The translations under genes and the position numbers were made by a program. Below the pieces are notes generated by a model, which saw only the letters and a program-made list of their open reading frames with translations, was not told where the DNA came from and did no database searches. Shown here one piece after another: positions 63,448-64,000 of a stretch of 64,000 nt of DNA (positions within the stretch are counted from its first letter, which is position 1; each line of letters opens with the position of its first letter). This DNA comes from Deinococcus aerophilus (GTDB lineage Bacteria > Deinococcota > Deinococci > Deinococcales > Deinococcaceae). The stretch spans positions 14,706 through 78,705 of the forward strand of contig NZ_BMOM01000016.1 of the NCBI RefSeq assembly GCF_014647075.1. The letters run 5' to 3'.

Positions 63448-63925
63448 AGCGGCCCGCAAACTCGGCGTGACCTCGGTCACGCTGCAGCTGACCGCGGCCG
63501 CCATCCCCCCAGACCCCAGCGCAGCGGCCCACCCGCCCGATGCCCCCGGGACGCCCGCCTACGACCACCGGGTGGCCGAGACGTTCCTGGCGACGCCGCT
63601 GGGCCAACGCTGGGCCGCGGCCTTCCAGATCTACCCCGATCCACGCATCAGGCTGACCCAGGACCTGCTGGACCAGTTGCGCGACACCTGCGGCATGAAA
63701 CGCGGCGCGGCGTTTCTCTTCCGCAAACGCCTGATCGAACTGGGTGGACTCAACCGCCGCCTGCTGCTTGATGACCTGATGGCGGTGCGACTCGGCAACA
63801 GCAAAACACCCACCAGGATGATTTCGCTCAGGGTCCAGTCCATCATCGAGGCTGTTGCGACCACGTCGTATCTCGTGCCCGAGGGCACCGCCTTCAGGGC
63901 GTCCTCGCTTGCCGTCGTGGGGTAG
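63398..63925 (+). CDS. Unrecognised protein in the Tn7-like region
   Basis: Protein of 175 aa. An acidic, Pro/Ala-rich N-terminus (about residues 1-50) is followed by a compact helical C-terminal domain (RLTQDLLDQLRDTCGMKRGAAFLFRKRLIELGGLNRRLLLDDLMAVRLGNSKTPTRMISLRVQSIIEAVA) that could hold a helix-turn-helix. No signal or membrane segment. The ATG lies inside the tnsA-like gene, 50 bp before its stop, with a GGAGG 11 nt upstream. It may be an accessory factor of the transposon; no known Tns/Tni family is recognised. Confidence 0.6.
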   Translation: MNSETQPDQSLPSEFVEAARKLGVTSVTLQLTAAAIPPDPSAAAHPPDAPGTPAYDHRVAETFLATPLGQRWAAAFQIYPDPRIRLTQDLLDQLRDTCGMKRGAAFLFRKRLIELGGLNRRLLLDDLMAVRLGNSKTPTRMISLRVQSIIEAVATTSYLVPEGTAFRASSLAVVG

Positions 63926-64000
63926 TGCTCCAAGAATCCCGTCAAGCGGCGAAGAGAGACCTCGCCGACGCGACCAGTTTATCCCAGGGATAGGCGTAGC

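Larger units (their letters stand above)
62291..64000 (+). mobile_element. Probable Tn7-like transposon, tnsA-side end; continues past window
   Basis: Evidence: a TnsA-type endonuclease gene, preceded by three direct repeats of about 23 bp that look like TnsB-binding sites, in an AT-richer non-coding stretch right after a conserved operon. The terminus is tentatively placed at TGTTGTGACG (62291-62300), because Tn7-like ends begin TGT and the first repeat starts 10 bp inside. The tnsB and tnsC genes, the targeting gene (tniQ/tnsD), cargo and second end are not in the window, so the assignment rests on one protein family and the repeats. Confidence 0.6.

Overview
This window looks like chromosomal DNA from a Deinococcus species. 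It is very GC-rich and densely coded. It carries Deinococcus-type genes (an amylosucrase very like the D. geothermalis enzyme, a DUF2270 membrane protein, a futalosine-pathway-type deaminase). About half of the genes have a TANNNT hexamer 5-9 nt in front of the start codon with no Shine-Dalgarno sequence. That is the hallmark of leaderless transcription described for Deinococcus. I used this signal to choose several start codons.

Layout. 1-5.5 kb: truncated amylosucrase, an APH(3')-like kinase, a YqhA membrane protein, then a three-gene run ending in a CDP-alcohol phosphatidyltransferase whose start codon appears to be AUA, facing a DUF2270 gene that has its own small upstream ORF. 5.5-12 kb: MBL hydrolase, metallophosphoesterase plus DNA polymerase III delta', LD-carboxypeptidase, M20 amidohydrolase and a peptide-type binding protein. 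12-20.6 kb: secA, a small lipoprotein, an amidohydrolase (probable aminodeoxyfutalosine deaminase), polyphosphate glucokinase, a TetR regulator, a 2-phosphoglycerate kinase with three ATP-cone-like repeats, and Ohr. 20.6-26.9 kb: NfeD/flotillin pair, mutM-pdxH pair, pyroglutamyl peptidase, a small DinB-family operon and a frameshifted cupin pseudogene. 26.9-35.3 kb: MoxR ATPase with a fused DUF58-transglutaminase protein, methylmalonyl-CoA epimerase/VanZ, a thioesterase, DUF402, purN and an M20 dipeptidase. 35.3-42 kb: glycogen-debranching-type glucosidase, a Nudix/winged-helix regulator, ybaB-recR and alaS. 42-52.6 kb: secreted phosphoesterase and alpha/beta hydrolases, rhodanese, SufE, RdgB, a 2H phosphoesterase, PBP4 and a multi-cluster ferredoxin. 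52.6-62.2 kb: a two-gene ABC importer, an exported protein, thiamine pyrophosphokinase, a lipoprotein hydrolase, an APH-fold kinase, hemL and a CoA-binding protein.

The main accessory region is at the right edge (about 62.29-64.0 kb). An AT-richer 417-bp non-coding stretch holds three direct repeats of about 23 bp built on AACTGAACTG. A TnsA-type endonuclease gene and an unrecognised 175-aa ORF follow. I read this as the tnsA-proximal end of a Tn7-like transposon inserted downstream of the hemL/CoA-binding pair. Its remaining genes lie outside the window, so whether it carries an unusual targeting or defence module cannot be decided here.

The core genes serve carbohydrate storage and glycolysis (amylosucrase, debranching enzyme, ppgK, 2PGK), cofactors (hemL, pdxH, thiamine pyrophosphokinase, futalosine step), genome maintenance (mutM, recR, ybaB, holB-type subunit, rdgB) and the cell envelope (secA, flotillin/NfeD, PBP4, LD-carboxypeptidase). 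No tRNA, rRNA, CRISPR array or complete insertion sequence was seen.
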